From positions 8,897,001-8,961,000 of the forward strand of contig OU015671.1 in NCBI GenBank assembly GCA_907165275.2: a stretch of DNA of 64,000 nucleotides, in the 5' to 3' direction. Source of the DNA: Zygaena filipendulae. Taxonomy: Eukaryota; Arthropoda; Insecta; Lepidoptera; Zygaenidae. Positions within the stretch are counted from its first letter, which is position 1. Every line of letters begins with the position of its first letter. Shown piece by piece: positions 13,343-25,428 of the stretch. The notes under the pieces are model-generated. The model saw only the letters and a list, made by a program, of their open reading frames with translations. It made no database searches and had not been told where the DNA came from. A program made the position numbers and the translations under genes.

Positions 13343-13652
13343 TCCTTAGGTACTGTTATTTAAATGCGAAAGTGAGTTTGTTTGTATGTTTTTTTTGTTA
13401 TACTCTCTAAAACTACTGAATGGATATTAATGAAACTTGGCAGAAGTAAAGCTTATACATAGAGATAACACAAAGGGTATTTTTATCCCGGAATTCCCGG
13501 GGGAACTCTGAAATTAACGCGGGAGAAATTGAATTAATTATTGCATACTAAACGTTGTCAGAGGTACAGTAAAGGACATAGGGTACTTTTTATCCCGGAA
13601 TTACCACGAGATCTCCTATATTGACGCGGGTGAAACTCCGCTGAACAGCTAG
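13343..13652 (+). mobile_element. Helitron with duplicated core
   Basis: TC at 13343 and CTAG at 13649-13652. Contains two CCCGGAATT cores and two TTGTCAGAGGTACAG-like blocks, so two units are fused. Confidence 0.7.
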
Positions 13653-14241
13653 TCCATAATTATATGTATTGTATTGATTGTATCTAATAATATTATGATG
13701 TAAACAAACCAAAAGGGACTCCTTTTAATAATATATTTTAGATTTATTTTAGGTTAGGTTAAGTTTAGTTTTATATTACCTATATATATAACATTGAAGT
13801 GGATGTTTGTAATGTTTAATGTTCGTAATAAATTTTGTTTTATAATATGTATTAACAAACCAATATATTTTGTAATATTAACACATTGAACTTTCTGTCG
13901 TAAATAGTAATTTTATTAATAATATTCTGTTTGATATAAATAAATAGCTAGTACTTACTATACCTAAATGAATGCAAGTAGGTACATTGGAAAACTACTT
14001 GCTGTATATACCTGTAGTTAAGCTAGCACTAAATAAGTACTAGATACTTACCGAAGATACCTCGCACAATCAAAAACGCAAAAGTATTCCCAAAAAATAC
14101 CTGCAAAATGGAATAATATAATATGAGTTTTTTTTATTATTAATACAGGCAAAGTTTGATGGTTGGTTTTATTTTTCGTCTTTATTTATCGACGCTACTT
14201 TTCGGATATTTGTAGAAAACGACTAGGTACCGAATATTATA

Positions 14242-14637
14242 ATCCCATCAAAAACAAACTTGTAAAAAAGTCCAAGTCTCGCAACTCACTTCTTCTACAG
14301 TAAAAAGTTGTGAGATCAATGTAATACCAAGTCGGTTAATTTATTCAGTGCCTACTTAAGGGTCCTTCTGTCTAAAGTTATCATGTTATAAGCTAATCTA
14401 ATAACATTTTATAGTGACCATATCAAATTTAAAAACCTTTTATGTTTTAAATAGATTGATTGGCTTGGCGATCACGTGAAAACACAATGTATCTCACAAG
14501 TAATACATATTATAATTAAATTAGATTGTTTAGAACCATAATTATGTATTATGTAAACATTGATCTCACAACTTTTTACTGTAGAAGAAGTGAGTTGCGA
14601 GACTTGGACTTTTTTACAAGTTTGTTTTTGATGGGAT
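14242..14637. mobile_element. MITE with perfect 81-bp inverted ends
   Basis: Left arm 14242-14322 and right arm 14557-14637 are exact reverse complements, beginning ATCCCATCAAAAACAAAC. The 234-bp centre is AT-rich and non-coding. Perfect arms of this length mean a recent insertion or recent gene conversion. The flanks give no convincing target duplication, and no second copy was seen in the window. Confidence 0.85.
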
Positions 14638-14885
14638 CTCATTTCTTTTTGTAAATGGTCTTCCTCCTTTGAGCAATTTAGTCTACTTTAATAACTTGAA
14701 AGATTTTGGTACAACTTTATAATACATATAAACACATGCCCTATTCTTGCTTTTTCATTCCGTTGACCATTGCACCTTTGAACATAATTATGTCTAGGTA
14801 ACTATGTATCTACACTTTATATCTAGGTAGGTAACTATAGCTACACTTATTATTATTATTTATTAATATCTGGGCAACGGCTTAA

Positions 14886-15318
14886 ATAGCTGTTCCCCGC
14901 GGATTAACCCACGTTAATTTCGGAGATCCCGCGGGTATTCTGAGATAAAAGTACTACCCTATGACCTTTCCTGTACCCTTGACAACGTGTAGTATGCAAT
15001 AATTAATTCACCCGCGTTGATATCAGAGTTCGCGCGGGAATTCCAGAAATGAATCCTAGCTAGATCGATTTACGGCCCCCGAAATCCCCTGTATACAAAA
15101 TTTCATGAAAATCGTTGGAGCATTCAGATTAGGGTAATTTTATCTCGGAATTCCCGAAGGATCTCCGAAATTAACGCTGGTGAAATCTCATGAAATTTTG
15201 CATGCACGTTGTCAGGGGTAAAGAAAACCTAGGGATATAGGGTACTAACTACTTTGCATCTCTGAATTCCCGCGGGATCTCCGAAATTAACGCGGGTTAA
15301 ACCGCGGGGAACAGCTAG
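14886..15318. mobile_element. pair of Helitrons in inverted orientation
   Basis: A minus-strand copy (14886 to about 15117, with a repeated core) meets a plus-strand copy (about 15120-15318, CTAG at 15315-15318), giving a long inverted repeat with CCGCGG ends on both sides. Confidence 0.65.
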
Positions 15319-15566
15319 TCTCATATATTTATATGGGATTACAAAGTTATTTGTGCAGTTGGTACATATAACTGCATATATAACTTTGTAATTCCATACA
15401 TTTATATGGGATTACAAAGTTATTTATGCAGTTAGTGTATCTAGAAAACTGGACCGAAATTGCTAAATATTTTAATTTTTCCTTGATTTATACAATAAAC
15501 ACTAATTGTATTCTAAATTTCAAACTTCTATGTCTGCTAGAAGTGCCTTAGAATTTTGATGATCGG

Positions 15567-15601
15567 TCAGTGAGTGAGTGAGTGAGTGAGTGAGTGAGTG
15601 A
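15567..15601. repeat. (AGTG)n microsatellite
   Basis: About eight GTGA/AGTG units. Confidence 0.9.
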
Positions 15602-15962
15602 CCTACAAAATTAAGAAACTTTGACTAGTTATAATTCTTAAACTACTGGTTCAAATCGAATGAAATTTAAATTATACTGTCTTTATACAATACCTGCTTG
15701 TTTACTAAAAATTCAGGCTTCTAGTTTTATCCACAACGAAGTTATAGGGGGTCGAAAATGGCCTGAATTGCTTCGAGAAAAGGATAGTACGGCCGTGCCG
15801 CTTTTGTTGCTCGACTTGGCGGGGGCACTGCCGTGCCCCCAGATATCTACTAGTGGTACGACATAAAAAAAGGTTTTTACATCACTTGTTACTAGTAATT
15901 GGTTTTGAAGCAGGACTTAGGGTAGACGAGTACTTACTTAATTTTCATCCAGATGTAGAGAA

Positions 15963-16287
15963 TGGGCATGTGGACTAATTTTTAATTTTCAGTCCGTCTT
16001 GTAGATTATTAAAAAATATTGGACACGTATATTTTCATTTTTTACGTAATCAAAAAATAACGGCGATACATTGAGTTGAAATTTCGCGTGACGTCACTAT
16101 TCGGACAGTTTGTATGGCGGTTTTACGGGTTAGTGACGTCACGACCCGCTCACCCTAAACTTTAATGCGCTTTATCTCTGTATATTTTAATTTATTTGAA
16201 AAAGCAAAAAATACGTGTCTATTGTTTTTTTATTTTCTAACTGACGGAATAATTAGAATTTTGATTTTCAAAAGTAGTCCACATCCC
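15963..16287 (+). mobile_element. family B MITE, copy 4
   Basis: Full-length, with ends GGGCATGTGGACTA and CCACATCCC and two TGACGTCA sites (near 16091 and 16135). Intergenic. Confidence 0.85.
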
Positions 16288-16659
16288 TATTCCTGAGGGA
16301 ATTCGCAATTTATGCTCTTTTTTTATTTTGACGAAGCAAATGCAAGTCAAACTAAACCTATGGAGTGTCAGTCTAGTGACTAGTGCATTAATAGTTTTTT
16401 TGACAAGCAAAAAAAAGTAATTATCTTGTTATGGATTTTGCATTATTTTATCTTAATTACTTACATATCGTCAATGTACAGAATTGCTTAATAATATTTT
16501 TTTGTTATTATTATGTTTCTATATAATTTATTGGATGAATAACGATACAACAAGTTATTTATATGACCCTAAATATATAATATAGAAGTCACCACATATG
16601 ATTTCAAAAACTTTAGGTAACTATTTACTATTTAAATTAAAAATATACGATTTAAATAT

Positions 16660-16733
16660 ATGATATACTTTTTGTCTCGGAATTCCTGCGGGAGCTCTGA
16701 AATGATCGCGGGTGAAATCGCGCGGATCAGCTG
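16660..16733 (+). mobile_element. Helitron 3' end
   Basis: Core CGGAATTCCTGCGGGAGCTC, last bases CAGCTGG. Confidence 0.5.
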
Positions 16734-16894
16734 GTCTAAACCAAACAATGTTCTTCGAAAACTTCGTTTCTTTGTTTCAAAGTCCATTATCCGTTTTCTT
16801 TGACTGTCTTGATACTTAGTTAATCAAAGTTAGCTTAGTACATATTTAGCTTCAAGCTTAATTAAACCTGAATAGGATTGAAATTTATATAATA

Positions 16895-17124
16895 CTAGCT
16901 GTCCCCCGCGATTTCATCCGCGGTGATTTCGGAGTTCCCGCGGAGGTTGCGGGAAAAAAGTACTCTATGTCCTTCAGTTCCCGAGGGAATTCCGGGATAA
17001 AAACTATCCTATATTTTAAGTTGGACCATATTATGAATGGTTACAAAATTTTATCAAAATCCGTTCAGTAGCTTCGGAGTCCATCGCGGACAAACAACGT
17101 GACACGTGATTTATATATATTAGA
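16895..17124 (-). mobile_element. Helitron, CACGTGTCACG subfamily
   Basis: CTAG at 16895. The 5' part contains ATATATAAATCACGTGTCAC, the same body as the tandem at 36486-36902. Confidence 0.75.
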
Positions 17125-17210
17125 TAAGATAAGAATTAGGTAAGTTTAAATTTTCGGTACATTTTAAGGTTCTTTCACCTAAGTAAAAAAGGGAATGTTA
17201 TAATATAGTA

Positions 17211-17770
17211 CTAGTTGTCCCGCGCGGTTTCACCCGCGACACAGATATTAAAATACTAGCCCGCGATAATTTCGGAGTTCCTGCGGAATTGTTCCATACA
17301 AATTTTGCAACACCTTTTCATCCCCTTAGGGGTTGAATTTTCAAAAATCCTTTCTTATCGGATGCCTACATCATACAAAGAACACACCCTCCAAGTTTCA
17401 GGTCTCTACGATCAGCGGCTTAGGCTGTGCGTTGATCCATCCGCGCGCCGCTGATAGCTGTGGCCTACTTCTTATGTTGTCTACCATTTGTTTTTGCCGC
17501 CGCTGCCGCTGAGAGTGAGACTGTGGCGCCGCCCAAACAAAGATGAAAGTTTCGATCTCCCGCGATAATTTCGAAGTTCCCGCGGAATTTTTCCATACAA
17601 ACTTTCCTACCCCTTTTCACGCTTTTAGGGGTTGAATTTTCAAAAAACCTTTATTACCTACGTCATAAAAAGAACACACCCTCCAACTTTCAGATCTCTA
17701 CGATCAGCGGTTTAGGCTGTGCGTTGGCCGTTGATCCGTCAGTCAAAGTCAACCGTGGACAAAGTATTCT
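17211..17770 (-). mobile_element. two Helitron-related units, CCCCTTAGGGG type
   Basis: Starts CTAG at 17211. The first unit runs to about 17430 and a second, diverged, from about 17545. Both contain the AACACACCCTCCAA and CTACGATCAGCGG blocks seen at 9540-9789. Confidence 0.65.
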
Positions 17771-17859
17771 ATATGTATAATATATTTATTGTTAAATATT
17801 TCTAATTTGAATTCTTTTAATTTTCTGTTTGAATTTTTTTTTTATAATTAATGTTTTTA

Positions 17860-18072
17860 TTTTTTTAACCTTTTTGAAGTTTTGACATTTTAAACTATAT
17901 TGTCGACATTTTATATAATTTTCTTCTTTTTTACAATTTAAAATTTTACTATCATAGATTTGTAATATAAGATGACATTTGCACGCCGGAAACGGTAGAA
18001 TATGTTGAATGAATTTTTAATATAACACCTCTTATGTACCATATTCTTGCAAATAAAAAGAATTATTATTAT
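17860..18072 (+). mobile_element. LINE 3' end fragment
   Basis: Shares GACATTTGCACGCCGG, GAATATGTTGAA and CATATTCTTGCAAATAAA with the minus-strand copy at 33126-33325. The AATAAA plus simple tail marks a retrotransposon 3' end. No protein remains. Confidence 0.6.
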
Positions 18073-18219
18073 AGATCGGTCCGTACATAAAGTCGTATAG
18101 ATTTATAATTTATTTATGGTCGTAGTCGTCGAATTCACACTAGCTATAGATTATTATCATCGATATATCTTTCGACGCGAATCATGTTTAGTTACTAACC
18201 CAACATTTGATACAACTAT

Positions 18220-18486
18220 AATAATAATAATCCACTTCACAACACACAGATCTACTTGATCCCACACTAAGCTATAAGCTTGTGTCGTGGAAACCAAGCA
18301 AACGTGGTATATACTACACATATTATTACATATATATTATACTATAGATATATGTATATACATATACACCCAGACTGGAAAATGGAACCCTGTGTTCATC
18401 ACACAAAGTGCACCCCCACCGGAAATCGAACCCGGAACTTCTTGATTAGCGGGCAGGCATGGTGACCATTGCGCCAATCGGGTCGT
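18220..18486 (-). mobile_element. tRNA-headed SINE with (ATT)n tail, copy 1
   Basis: Read on the minus strand: a tRNA-like head with a box A (GATTGGCGCAATGG) and box B (GGTTCGATTTCCGG), a unique body containing ACACAAGCTTATAGC, and a short (ATT)n tail at the left end. Non-coding. Confidence 0.8.
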
Positions 18487-18491
18487 CAAAA

Positions 18492-18714
18492 CTAGCTGTT
18501 CCCCGCGGTTTCACTCGCGTTAAGTTCGGAGTCTCGGCGGGAATTCCGGGATATAAAGTACTCTATGTCCTTTTGTGTACCCCTGACAACGGGTATACAA
18601 AATTTCATGATTATTTATCAGTTATGTACTTAAGGCGTGAAAGCGTAATAAACAAACAAACAAACAAATAAGCAAACTCACATTCGAATTTACAATAGTA
18701 AGGATTTATTTATC
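18492..18714 (-). mobile_element. Helitron, complete copy
   Basis: CTAG at 18492-18495 and TCC at 18714. It starts six bases beyond the SINE head at 18486. Confidence 0.75.
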
Positions 18715-18830
18715 TCCATCCAAAGATAAAATAACCAAAAAAAACTTAAGCACGTGTAACTGGTTTTTGGTGACGAAGAGCTCATAACAAAAAAAAAATA
18801 TAAGTAGGTACTTATGGAAATGTATATCTA

Positions 18831-19022
18831 TATTACTAATATTATAAACAGGAATGATTTGATTTTTTGCTTGTTTGTTTGTTTGTTACGATTTAACTCA
18901 AAAACTACTGGACCGATTTCAAAAATTCTTTCACCATTAGAAAGTTATCCCTGAGTAATAGGTATAGGTTATATTGTAATCCGGAATTTCCACGGGAACT
19001 CCGAAATTATCGCGGGTGAAAC
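18831..19022 (+). mobile_element. Helitron, 3'-truncated
   Basis: Starts TATATTACTAATATTATAAA and is cut after TATCGCGGGTGAAAC, so the hairpin and CTAG are missing. Confidence 0.6.
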
Positions 19023-19659
19023 ATACAATACAGTAACAGTACTACATTATGAAGTTTGTCAGTTTGTAATTATGGTTGGATGTTAGAGGTACATAGGTAT
19101 ATCTGAAACCTGATTCTTTCACTGATATGTCACAACTCACAACATACGATAATTTTTTGTGTTACCGAGGGAGACCCGAAACCCCGAAATGCATGCAACT
19201 GACACCGTAGGGGAACAACACATAGTTGCGATCTCTTCCAGACAACCTCCTCGATCTCTTTCCTCGTAGTTTCGGATTTGATCAACGTTTAATTGATATC
19301 CATAAAAATACTTTTATCAAAACTTAACGCCTTCTAAACGTGCTAATTGAAGAGAATACCGACCGATCATACAATTTAGCAATAGCATAGGTAAGCAAGT
19401 TTCTACAACACGGTAACTGCATCAGGTAATAGCATAGTGTTGTATCTAGGATAATGGATATCAATTCACACGATATCGACTATCGTATCGACTTAATAGA
19501 GTCTGCACGGGCTCGACTGCGCTCTCGTAAATAGGGATATAACTCCATAATAGGGATGGGATATTATGACTTTATGAGCTTATAAAGTCATATAAATGAT
19601 GATATTTACATGTGGATTCTCTTTGATGGATTTAATAACGCACACACGTACCTAATTTA

Positions 19660-21893
19660 TAATAATAATAATAATAATAATTCTTTATTTCGGAATATTA
19701 AAAATCCATACTAACATTTAAAATATAAAAATAAAATAAAATATTAATAAAAAATCCACCAGCAATATCTATTTAAGATTTCCACTGTGGTGCACAAACA
19801 GCCAATGCCTGAAGAAGTTGTTATCTGGGCACTCAGCGATCGTCCTCAGGATCCCATTGGATGATGCACGCAAACGAGACCAGAAGGACTCGATGCGTGA
19901 TCGGAGGATGGCATAAAAATCGGAGACTCCCGCCTCGGCGAACATGCCCGACGCGCTACAGTAGCGGGGTTTTTTCATTAATATCCGAAAAGCGTTATTG
20001 TATTGTATTCTGAATGTACTATAAGATTTCCTGTTATATGTAGACCAAAGTTGACAAGTATAGAAATTTTGACAATAAGTTGTGAATAAAGTAATTTTGA
20101 CAATATCGTTGCATTTTGCAAACCCCCGCGCGAGCATGTTACACCGTACAGCGAGAGCTCGCCGTTCTCGCTCCATATCCTCGTCGTCCTTGAGGTCGTC
20201 TGTAAGAATGTGACCCAGATACTTAAATCTTCTCACAACCCGCACTGGTGATCCATTTAAGAATACTGTAGGTACCCTCTCCGGGCCTCCTTTCCATTTA
20301 AAAATAACAATTTCTGTTTTTTTATCATTATACTGAAGCCCATGTGAATCAGCATACTGAGCACAGACGTCTAACAATTTTCTAAGACCCTTGATCGATG
20401 GACTGAGGAGGACCATGTCATCGGCGTAACTTAGATTATTAACACAGAGATTTCCTATATGGCATCCGACTTTGGTCCTCCTCAGTTCAACTATCAGGTT
20501 GTTTATATAAAGGTTAAAGAGGTCCGGAGAGGTCAACCCCCCTTGACGCACACCGCAGCCTAACATATACTCATTAGAAAGCGTGTCGCCCCATCTCACA
20601 TTATTTACTTGGTTCCCATACCAATACCTCAGCAGATTCACAATACTACCATTAACATTAGTTTTGTCGAGTTTTGCCCATAGTAAATTATAATTTACCA
20701 GGTCAAAGGCACGACTAAGATCTAAAAAACAGGCATAAACCGAGGTCTCACGAGCGATATAGTATTGTACTGTATGTTTCAGGCTAAAAATTGCTGAAAC
20801 CGTCGAGACACCAGCACGAAAGCCAAATTGTGCATCATCAATTTCAATTTCACTCACCAGTGCAGGTTGCAGAAGTCGTTCGAGTACTTTTCCAATAATT
20901 GTACCTAACGAAATCGGTCTAAAGTTGCTCAATTTAGATAAGTCTCCGGTTTTATTTTTCGGTACTGGAACCACCACAGTTCTCATCAAGTCAGCAGGTA
21001 GGTACCCAGACCCTAAACATGCGTTAAATAGTTCAGATAGAACTCGACACATTTCATATCCTGCGAACAGAATGTGCTCGATACTAAGGCAGTCAAAACC
21101 AGGTGATTTTCCTCTCTTCATTTTACGTACTACGGAAGCTACATCGTCAGCTGTGAAAGTCGGTTCACGGACAGTGGAAGTCCCGGTGTTTGACTCCACG
21201 CGCACATCCTCCACGCAGGATGGAGGCACAATCTTAAAATGTTTCGCAAACAAGTTGGCTATATCACTATGATTAACTAATTTTTCAACTGAAACAGGTA
21301 CAGCACTTTTCCCATTTAACTTTTTCGTGTCTTTCCAAAACTTAACAAAATTCTTATCAATCCTACTTTCCGCTAAAATATTCATTTTATTTTTTTCTTC
21401 GTTATTCTGACACCATTTTAAATTTCTTTTAAATATCCTACGGCTATTACACATAGTTTCAAACACAGCCCCAGATCTGGGCCTACCATGACTTAACCAG
21501 CACATGTAATCTAAGCGCGCAGTCTGGTGACTCACTCGAACGTGGTGGTTCCATCCTGCAACTACTTTTTTCTTCGTTTTTGCACGACACTGGAGATCAT
21601 AACTTAAAATTGACGCTGTTTGTATAACGTTAATAATTTTTGAATAAAAATTGTCAATCATATTATGTTCATAAGTATTATCACAGTATAAAGATATTGA
21701 TTTAAGATTATCATCACATAGTTTATAATAACTATCGATTTTATCGTCACTCCTGTTGCCCCACTTAATTTTTGAACTTTGTATAGGTGCATTATTGGTT
21801 TTATTCACTATAAGACATCCCATATCACAGGTAATCATAAGCGGTAAATTTATTTTACTTGTCTAAATGTTTAAATTTTATTTGTCACTATAG
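19660..21893 (-). mobile_element. 5'-truncated LINE insertion with (ATT)n tail
   Basis: The full extent of the retrotransposon copy. Its 3' end (left, on the minus strand) is a short UTR finished by about eight ATT units at 19660-19683. Its 5' end stops abruptly at a Helitron fragment near 21893. An intact frame and a clean tail suggest a young insertion. Confidence 0.75.
19769..21838 (-). CDS. non-LTR retrotransposon reverse transcriptase (689 aa, endonuclease missing)
   Basis: Reverse transcriptase part of a non-LTR (LINE) ORF2. Seen: a basic linker (about 90-150), the PGFDCLS motif, FRPISLGTIIGKVLERLLQP, FGFRAGVSTVSAI, the first catalytic Asp in ACFLDLSRAFD, GVRQGGLTSPDLFNLYINN, YADD at 471-474, and a C-terminal domain with the spaced Cys and Trp residues usual in this group. 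No stop or frameshift interrupts it. The apurinic-endonuclease domain that should precede it is absent because the insertion is 5'-truncated, so the ATG used here is only the first in frame, not a natural start. The general character is CR1/Jockey-like; I do not assign a clade. Confidence 0.85.
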   Translation of the reverse strand: MITCDMGCLIVNKTNNAPIQSSKIKWGNRSDDKIDSYYKLCDDNLKSISLYCDNTYEHNMIDNFYSKIINVIQTASILSYDLQCRAKTKKKVVAGWNHHVRVSHQTARLDYMCWLSHGRPRSGAVFETMCNSRRIFKRNLKWCQNNEEKNKMNILAESRIDKNFVKFWKDTKKLNGKSAVPVSVEKLVNHSDIANLFAKHFKIVPPSCVEDVRVESNTGTSTVREPTFTADDVASVVRKMKRGKSPGFDCLSIEHILFAGYEMCRVLSELFNACLGSGYLPADLMRTVVVPVPKNKTGDLSKLSNFRPISLGTIIGKVLERLLQPALVSEIEIDDAQFGFRAGVSTVSAIFSLKHTVQYYIARETSVYACFLDLSRAFDLVNYNLLWAKLDKTNVNGSIVNLLRYWYGNQVNNVRWGDTLSNEYMLGCGVRQGGLTSPDLFNLYINNLIVELRRTKVGCHIGNLCVNNLSYADDMVLLSPSIKGLRKLLDVCAQYADSHGLQYNDKKTEIVIFKWKGGPERVPTVFLNGSPVRVVRRFKYLGHILTDDLKDDEDMERERRALAVRCNMLARGFAKCNDIVKITLFTTYCQNFYTCQLWSTYNRKSYSTFRIQYNNAFRILMKKPRYCSASGMFAEAGVSDFYAILRSRIESFWSRLRASSNGILRTIAECPDNNFFRHWLFVHHSGNLK

Positions 21894-22140
21894 CTGGTCT
21901 GCCGCGGGTTCACTCGCTTCTACTTTAGAATTCCTGTAGAAACGCTTTATACCAGGGATAAAGTACCCTGTTCCAAGATCTAAATTACTTGAAACTATTC
22001 ATCAAATAGCTGCTTCTCCCGGGGTTTCACTCACGGGAATTTCGCTATTCCTGCGGGAACTCTTGCTTCAGGGCTGCAGCTTCGTATCAATCAAAATTTC
22101 ATAATTGGCTTGTCACCGACTGCATGCCGATCAGTGGTAG
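21894..22140 (-). mobile_element. two Helitron fragments
   Basis: GCCGCGGGTTCACTCGC near 21900 and CCCGGGGTTTCACTCACG near 22020 are two hairpin ends in the same direction, next to the truncated 5' end of the LINE. Confidence 0.55.
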
Positions 22141-22577
22141 CACAAACCAATAATAACATTACGTGTGTTTTACGTCGGTAATTTGTTATTTTTAGCTTTT
22201 TACTTTCAGCTTTTTAGTTTTGTGTTTTTGGAAGTCGGTTATAATTTTTTTGTTAAAATTTCGTTTATTTAATGTACAAATAATGTTTTTAAAATTCTAG
22301 CATAATACAAATAATATAATCACATCTTATAATTTGCACAGAAATTGCCTGTGTAATCGTGAATGTTTATTGATATTATTGTATAACTTAAACGTTGTTG
22401 TAGATTGGTATTATGGTATTATTAAGGCAGTTTAGGCGCGAGAGAATTCATCTTCTGTGATATATCTAATCAGTAAGAAACATATTTAAATATCTGTGTG
22501 AAACAAGATTTAAAGTTTAAATATTTCATATTCTTATGTCATGTTTTGCTGTTAAATGGTTCCTTATTTCAGTAATT

Positions 22578-22830
22578 TGGGCTATTCTCCAGGGTATGAA
22601 AATAAAAATTCCGTCAAATTAGTCCGTCAGTTAGAAAATAAAAAAATAATAGACACGAATTTTTTGCTTTTTCAAATAAATGAAAATAAACATACAAATT
22701 GACGTGACGTCACGCGAAATTTCAACTCAATATATCACCGTTATTTTTTGATTAAGTAAAAAAAGAAAAAAATACGCATCCAATATTTTTTACTAATCTA
22801 CACGAGGGACAAAAATAATTAGTCAAGTAT
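22578..22830 (-). mobile_element. family B MITE, copy 5 (internal deletion)
   Basis: Second subfamily: the outer end reads TGGGCTATTCTCCAGGGTATG. The centre is deleted, bringing the two CRE blocks together as GACGTGACGTCACGC with one palindrome left. Confidence 0.8.
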
Positions 22831-22884
22831 ATTTTTATATATACATAGCTAGTACCTATTTATATGTATATCGTACATAATAGT

Positions 22885-23415
22885 ATATTGTTATCCTAGG
22901 GGTGAAAGTAATCCCGAGGGTAACACTGTGCTTTTCATTACGAATGCAAGGAAAGTCAAAATAAAAATAGGAATTAGCTAAAGAAAAAATGAGTGAAGAT
23001 CGGATAGTCGCTTGACACTTTCCCACCTATTTCTTTTTCTTTGGCCGGCTAGCTATTCAGCCAGTATTTTTTATTTACATTGTGGCGACCTAAAAAAAAT
23101 AATTTCTTTAATTATTAAGTATCAATTAAAGAAAATAAAAAAATATAAATAGGAATTAGCTTAAGAAAAAGTGAGTGAAATTTATTTTAATTAATACCTA
23201 CTTAAACTTTACGTTATTTCAATTTTACATCGCGCTGGCTGTATAGAAAGTTGAAACATGGTTCAATAGAAATGTCAAAATAGACCTAGTTTTTTTTTAT
23301 AATTTGACAGTTGTCAGTTGAAAGCGATTCTCCCTAGGGCTGAAAAGGGTAGGGTTACTTTCAACCCGCTTCTCAGGCAACTTCAGACCTACTTTCCGAG
23401 TATGAGTAATGAAAA
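22885..23415 (+). repeat. dispersed repeat E, copy 1
   Basis: Starts GTTATCCTAGGGGTGAAAGT and ends CTTTCCGAGTATGAGTAATG. Compared with copy 2 it holds about 200 extra bases, bounded by a repeated AATAGGAATTAGC segment (22970 and 23148). Unclassified; no inverted ends seen. Confidence 0.65.
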
Positions 23416-23955
23416 GAAGTTTTTTAACTGATCCATCAATGCCCTGCAAGAATGACTGAAGCTATGCATAAAAAAAAACTATAAAGTGAAAGATTTATTG
23501 CCATTTAACATTACTTCTATCAGAAAATATAATAACGATTCGAGTTCTTTTTACAAAAGAAAAGTGAACAAACCGCAGTGTACCCAAATTTCTGTTCTAT
23601 AAATCGTGTAACACGATAAGTATCTACTTTGAAAAAAGGAGAAAAAAAAAACAAATAGGAGGCCAGCTGTCAGAACTTTTTGAAACAAGAATCATTTCAA
23701 ACGAAGTCAAATTACTCTTCGTTTGCCGCGTTTTGCGGAAATATGCGAAGGTGGGCGCGGGAATTGTCAGCCGAAATCGGTGAGACCGCGACAAACTTAG
23801 ATTAGTTTTTTTTCCTGAATTCGGTTTATGCAGATAGTTTTTTTTTTAATATTACTGCAGTAGGTATGTATATAAATAAATCCACTGCAAATTAGTGTTT
23901 TTACATTGACGACCAGGTTAATGAAGTGGTCACCATGCGTCCCCGCTAATCAAAT

Positions 23956-24201
23956 GGACGCAGATAAGCAATAACATGTTAACCCACAAAATTAAGTTAG
24001 TGATTCAGAACAATTTATTGAGTGTTAGAGAACGTTTTTTAATTATATGTTTACCTTATAAATTTTTTAAATATGTAACTAAATATTGAACATAAAAAAT
24101 GTTGACACAAAATGGCGCTATAATTTTTAAAACTAAAGTTTACAAATATTTAGTCAAAATTTCTCCAGTGTGGGTTGACACACTATTGCTTATCTATGTC
24201 C
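23956..24201 (-). mobile_element. family A MITE, copy 2 (AAAT duplication)
   Basis: Inverted relative to copy 1. AAAT flanks at 23952-23955 and 24202-24205. Confidence 0.9.
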
Positions 24202-24929
24202 AAATGATCCAGCCCCTTTAACCAAATCATCAATTTATAAATGGTAACGTATGGAAAACTGAACTGTTTGTTATAACTTATACCTTCAGCCCTGTAAATA
24301 TTTGCAGCTAATTTTCCCACATCTTTTATAATTATTTTTAGATTTTTTGAAATGAGTTTTCCTATCCCGGTTTTGAATTGGACACCAACTTACAGTGTCG
24401 CTTATTAGGATCAAATTCTAATATCTATTGTTGGCAAGCCTTATCATGCCATAGAGCTATTACTATAAACAAAGAAAGCATTGTAAAACATCTCGGGCGT
24501 AGCACAATAACCTAGAAACAACAGACTAGCAAATTAATAACGCTAGAACAAAAGCTACTTATGTGTGCTCTCGACAAAGAATTATTCTGGGCTTTTAATT
24601 TTTCGCAAAGAAAGCTTTCTTTGTAAGTTTTCCTTGGGATTTATTACCCGCAATATAGTATAACTAGTTTCTTGCCCTATTAATAAATACAGGCTCTTTA
24701 ATCCACATTGGTCAGAAGGCCGTGGCCACATCACAAACTTACAGTAGACAAAGATGGCTTCCTAATTTTTAAGAAAGAAAGATTTATTTAAGCACAACAG
24801 ACATATAACACTCCAAGTTAATACACAGAACAACACAGACGCAAATTATTAAACAGTAATAAACAAAAACTAAACTCAAAACATGTAAAACTCATCTGAT
24901 AGTAATTTCAAGTCTTTACGAATTAATTA

Positions 24930-24931
<2 letters not shown>

Positions 24932-24981
<50 letters not shown>
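24932..24981. repeat. (AAT)n microsatellite, SINE tail
   Basis: About seventeen AAT units forming the 3' tail of the SINE at 24932-25241. Confidence 0.9.
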
Positions 24982-25241
24982 TAACTCACTTCGCAACACA
25001 CAGATCTACTTGGCCCAACATTAAGCTACAAGCTTGTGTCGTGGGAACCAAGCACACGTGGTATATACTACATATTGTTACATATTATATTATATATATT
25101 ATACTATAGATATATATATACACGCCTAGACTGGAAAATGGTACCCTGTGTTCATCGCACAAAGTTCACCCCCACCGGGAATCGAACCCGGAACCTCTTG
25201 ATTAGCGGGTAAGCATGGTGACGTCCTGCGCCGATGGTCGT
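24932..25241 (-). mobile_element. tRNA-headed SINE, copy 2, long (ATT)n tail
   Basis: Same body as 18220-18486, with a tail of about 17 ATT units (24932-24981). The long tail and box B GGTTCGATTCCCGG suggest a younger copy. Confidence 0.85.
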
Positions 25242-25428
25242 TTATATATAGATATCGAGTTTTTATTTATTTATTTATTTATTTAAAGACAATACATCAT
25301 ATTTCCTGAATGCTACTTTCTGCCAAACTGCAAAAACAGTTTATCGGCAGTTAGTACTTGTGTTTCAAGTATTCAATTATTTATTGCTAACCAAGTGTAA
25401 TACAATAGTATATTTCATTATAAGTGCG

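Larger units (their letters stand above)
9158..19659. other. intergenic, repeat-rich
   Basis: No conserved protein fragments on either strand. It holds the Helitron, family B, SINE and 81-bp-TIR elements listed separately. The stretches 9850-11760, 11900-13130, 13660-14240 and 16300-16650 are AT-rich with nothing recognised. Confidence 0.6.
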
